Assembly (NCBI GenBank): GCA_025360355.1
Contig: JANYCL010000103.1
Location: 1-6,663, forward strand
DNA from: Sphingobacteriaceae bacterium
GTDB taxonomy: Bacteria > Bacteroidota > Bacteroidia > B-17B0 > Aurantibacillaceae
DNA: 6,663 nt
Direction of reading: 5' to 3'
Under the pieces are notes generated by a model, which saw nothing but the letters and a program-made list of their open reading frames with translations, was not told the DNA's origin and searched no databases. Positions within the stretch are counted from its first letter, which is position 1, and every line of letters begins with the position of its first letter. This document shows, piece by piece, positions 4,316 to 6,663 of this stretch. The translations under genes were made by a program, and so were the position numbers.

Positions 4316-6579
4316 TGTTTAACAAAAAGAACATAGCGTTTTTACTTTTTTTATTTTCGTGCTGTTTATCCTACAGTATAAATGATTCTTTAATAAATTT
4401 AATTGATTTTAAAGGTAAGAAAAACGGTACCGGTGAATTCCATATTGACTTATCAGGAGGAAAAGTAACCAATAATGTAGAGGCTAATTGGCTTTATTTC
4501 GGTTACGATAATAATGCTCTTAAAAATAATACTTTAAAAGATTCTGCCTTCAGGGTTATTACACAAACCTGCATGTACTTTATTGATGATAGTCCTGCAT
4601 CTCCAAGTGAACCTGACGAAATTGATTTCAAAGGGATCGGCTGGTACAAGTTGTATTTTAAAATGCCGCTTAAGCAGATAAATAAAGTGTACTCACTTAC
4701 GGTTAGTTTGATGGGCGCTTCAGAAATTTATTTTGACGGACATTTATTAAAGTCTTTTGGAAAAATTGGCGCAGATGGTAAAACTCTTGAGTCGAAAAAG
4801 ATCATGGAAGAAGATGTTTCCTATTATATGGATGACACTTTAGTGCATACAATAGCCATACGCTATTCGTTTTCTGATTATGAGGTTTTATACAATAAGT
4901 TTAATCACACTGAGGTAGGTCCTTATGTTGTATTTAACCATTCCAATAACGAAGACAGCGATTCTAAATATATGGATGTGTTTTATAGCGGAACTAGCAT
5001 GCTTGCTGCTTTTTTCATTGCTCTTTTCTTAATTCACTTACTTATCTTTTTGTTTTACAAAGAAAAAACATTTCATCTTTATTATTCGCTCTTCCTTTTA
5101 TTTTTAGCTTTGAGTTTTTTCGAGATCTATTATGTACGTTTTATTGATGATCCGCGTACTTATTTGTGGGTAGCGCAATTTGATGAGCTCTTCTTCCCTG
5201 CCTGTTGTTTTTTCCTTGTAACATTATTGAACCGTTTAATGAATGTTAAACGTTCCAAACATTATATTTTTCTGATCATTGTTTTTGTAGTATTAATTCT
5301 CAATACTATTTTCTTTTGGACCTTCGGTGACTCGCTGATCATTACAATTGTAATGTACACTTACTTTAACACGCTTGCCCATTCAATAGTTGGTATCCGA
5401 CGCAAAATTCCGAGTGCGAAATTTTTAGGCTGGGGCATCTTAAGTTTTACAATTTCTATTTTAGTGGCAATTTTATTAACCATCTTAATGTCCACTGTAT
5501 TTTCGGGTTCTTCTCTTGAAGGTTTATCACTTTATTTAATGATCATTGGTCTTGTTGTTGCAGTGTTAAGTATTCCAATATCCATGACAGCTTATTTAGC
5601 TTTCGATTTTGCAAACACCAACAAATCCTTAGTTCACCAATTAAATGAAATTGACGGGTTAAATAAAAAATCGATCGAGCAGGAAAAAGAAAAACAGGAA
5701 ATTCTTGAAAACCAAAATAAAGTTTTGGAAACACAAGTAAACGAACGTACCAAAGAGATCGGCGAACAAAATAAAATTTTAGAACATCAGAAAAAAGAAA
5801 TTACCGATAGTATCAATTATGCAAAACGAATTCAACAGGCATTGCTTCCCGAATTAGAAAGCATAAAGAAAGCTCTTCCTAATAGTTTTGTATATTATTT
5901 GCCTAAAGATATTGTGAGCGGTGATTTTTATTTCTTCAATGAATTTGCAGGAACAGCTGATCATCCGGGAAGAAAGGGAAAAGAAGAACCCGGTATATTT
6001 ATTGCTGCTGCAGATTGTACAGGACACGGCGTTCCCGGCGCATTAATGAGCATGATCGTACACGAGAAATTAGAAGCTGCCATTAAAATTCACAACCAAC
6101 CGGGAGAAATACTTCACAGTATTAATAAACAGGTTAAGGATGCTCTTAAACAACACCAAACCGATGCATCCCGCGATGGCTGCGATATTGCACTTTGTAA
6201 AATTCAGGGCAACACTTTAAGTTATGCGGGGGCGTACCGACCGTTATATCTGTTTTACAAGAACGGCGACTTCGTTGAAATTAAAGCTACCAAAACTGCC
6301 ATTGCCGGATTAACACCATACGATCAGCAATTTGTCCAGCATCAATTTAATGTCTCCGAACTCAAGGCGGTTTATATGTTTAGCGATGGTTATGCCGACC
6401 AATTTGGAGGCCAAAAATCAAAAAAACTGACCACCAAAAAATTCAAGGAATTGTTAAAAACAGTAGTGGATTCTCCAGTTAAAGACCAAAATGTGCAATT
6501 AGAGACCTTTTTTACGGGTTGGAGAGGGAATGTTGAGCAAATAGACGACGTTTTGGTGATAGGAATTACATTTCCATGA
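4315..6579 (+). CDS. Seven-helix (7TMR-DISM-like) sensor with C-terminal SpoIIE/PP2C phosphatase domain
   Basis: This 754-residue protein is a one-piece membrane receptor with a phosphatase output. In order: a signal sequence (1-21; LFSC at 13-16 might also be a lipobox); an extracytoplasmic beta-sandwich (about 25-210) with GIGWYKLYFKMP (107-118) and GASEIYFDGHLLKSFGKIG (134-152), resembling the carbohydrate-binding-like domains on such receptors; seven helices at about 226-248, 253-273, 290-307, 316-336, 340-358, 369-393 and 405-430; a coiled coil (about 434-497); the linker SINYAKRIQQALLP (499-512); and a SpoIIE/PPM domain to the end. Likely metal-binding acids are D537 (GDFYFF), D567 (ADCTGHGVPGA), D621/D624 (DGCDIAL), D691 (SDGYADQFGG) and D744/D745. 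All are intact, so it should be an active serine/threonine phosphatase, presumably acting on a STAS-type regulator encoded elsewhere. A hydrophilic stretch at 543-560 lengthens the loop between the first two motifs. The ligand is unknown. The ATG overlaps the DUF4293 stop. Confidence 0.93.
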   Translation: MFNKKNIAFLLFLFSCCLSYSINDSLINLIDFKGKKNGTGEFHIDLSGGKVTNNVEANWLYFGYDNNALKNNTLKDSAFRVITQTCMYFIDDSPASPSEPDEIDFKGIGWYKLYFKMPLKQINKVYSLTVSLMGASEIYFDGHLLKSFGKIGADGKTLESKKIMEEDVSYYMDDTLVHTIAIRYSFSDYEVLYNKFNHTEVGPYVVFNHSNNEDSDSKYMDVFYSGTSMLAAFFIALFLIHLLIFLFYKEKTFHLYYSLFLLFLALSFFEIYYVRFIDDPRTYLWVAQFDELFFPACCFFLVTLLNRLMNVKRSKHYIFLIIVFVVLILNTIFFWTFGDSLIITIVMYTYFNTLAHSIVGIRRKIPSAKFLGWGILSFTISILVAILLTILMSTVFSGSSLEGLSLYLMIIGLVVAVLSIPISMTAYLAFDFANTNKSLVHQLNEIDGLNKKSIEQEKEKQEILENQNKVLETQVNERTKEIGEQNKILEHQKKEITDSINYAKRIQQALLPELESIKKALPNSFVYYLPKDIVSGDFYFFNEFAGTADHPGRKGKEEPGIFIAAADCTGHGVPGALMSMIVHEKLEAAIKIHNQPGEILHSINKQVKDALKQHQTDASRDGCDIALCKIQGNTLSYAGAYRPLYLFYKNGDFVEIKATKTAIAGLTPYDQQFVQHQFNVSELKAVYMFSDGYADQFGGQKSKKLTTKKFKELLKTVVDSPVKDQNVQLETFFTGWRGNVEQIDDVLVIGITFP

Positions 6580-6590
6580 CACTTTAAGTA

Positions 6591-6641
6591 AGCCTTCAAA
6601 CTTGCTGATTTCTATTATTTTACTATCTTGTAGCCTTCAAA
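6591..6641. repeat. Pair of 10-base direct repeats (AGCCTTCAAA) around the terminal promoter
   Basis: AGCCTTCAAA occurs at 6591-6600 and again at 6632-6641, with starts 41 bases apart. One copy lies just before the candidate -33 TTG and the other covers the expected transcription start, a placement that would suit a repressor or activator pair. Two copies of a 10-mer this close are unlikely but not impossible by chance; no known regulator motif is recognised. Confidence 0.4.
6602..6631 (+). promoter_or_regulatory. Candidate Bacteroidota-type promoter for a gene beyond the window
   Basis: TTG at 6602-6604 and TATCTTGT at 6624-6631 (close to TAnnTTTG) are 19 bases apart, a normal spacing for Bacteroidota promoters. 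It points rightward out of the window, so its gene is not visible. The first T of the TATCTT core lies 45 bases after the phosphatase stop. The sequence AGCCTTCAAA lies just upstream of it and again at its expected start site. Confidence 0.45.
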
Positions 6642-6663
6642 ACATCCAATTGAAAAGGCAAAT

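Noticed and set aside
5322..5339. Second copy of the GNAT repeat-like sequence (CTTCGGTGACTCGCTGAT)
   Set aside because: Only the first six bases and a CTCGCTGA-like piece resemble it, and they encode a normal part of a membrane-domain loop and helix; probably chance.
5543..5734. Minus-strand open frame over the sensor's last helix and coiled coil
   Set aside because: It is a shadow of biased coding sequence in the real gene.
6390..6599. Minus-strand open frame over the end of the phosphatase
   Set aside because: It lies opposite conserved phosphatase motifs and has no domain or visible start signal.
6587..6606. Terminator hairpin after the sensor phosphatase
   Set aside because: AGTAAG can pair with CTTGCT only through six bases with a G-T pair, and no clean T-run follows directly; it also overlaps the better-supported promoter.
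1..6663. Defence island, toxin-antitoxin pair or mobile element
   Set aside because: No nuclease, toxin, integrase, transposase, terminal repeats or CRISPR-like array was found; the genes read as ordinary chromosomal Bacteroidota genes.

Overview
The window looks like a piece of the chromosome of a Bacteroidota bacterium, probably an environmental member of the Flavobacteriales, Sphingobacteriales or Chitinophagales type; I cannot place it more closely. Support comes from the AT-rich, A-rich upstream regions without clear Shine-Dalgarno sites, a DUF4293 gene (a family essentially confined to Bacteroidota), a promoter matching the Bacteroidota TTTG / TAnnTTTG pattern, and SpoIIE-type phosphatases carrying the YAKRIQQA linker and DGYADQFGG motif seen throughout this phylum. 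All eight genes lie on the + strand and the region is gene-dense. No RNA gene, CRISPR array, transposase or phage gene was seen.

Layout. (1) Bases 1-1615 hold a tight run: the C-terminal part of a SpoIIE/PP2C-type serine phosphatase (cut by the window edge), a GNAT acetyltransferase one base later, and a SanA/DUF218 membrane-anchored protein starting directly after the GNAT stop. (2) After a 166-base gap with a good Bacteroidota promoter come a small DUF1761 membrane protein and, nine bases on, a DUF3089 alpha/beta-hydrolase predicted to be a lipoprotein. (3) After a 90-base gap comes a translationally coupled set: a NUDIX hydrolase, a DUF4293 four-helix membrane protein (ATGA overlap) and a 754-residue sensor phosphatase (TAATG overlap). 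The sensor has a predicted extracytoplasmic beta-sandwich, seven membrane helices, a coiled coil and a SpoIIE/PP2C phosphatase domain. (4) The last 84 bases are non-coding and hold a promoter-like sequence that probably drives a gene beyond the window.

How the genes may work together. The clearest theme is signalling: two related SpoIIE-type phosphatases bracket the window. In characterised systems such phosphatases dephosphorylate STAS-domain anti-anti-sigma proteins (partner switching), but no STAS protein or anti-sigma kinase lies here, so their targets are unknown. SanA, DUF1761, the DUF3089 lipoprotein, DUF4293 and the sensor are all predicted envelope-associated, so an envelope-related role is possible but inferred. 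I see no convincing new defence or mobile system. The points most worth following are the coupled NUDIX-DUF4293-sensor phosphatase operon and a short GC-rich, repeat-like in-frame segment inside the GNAT gene.
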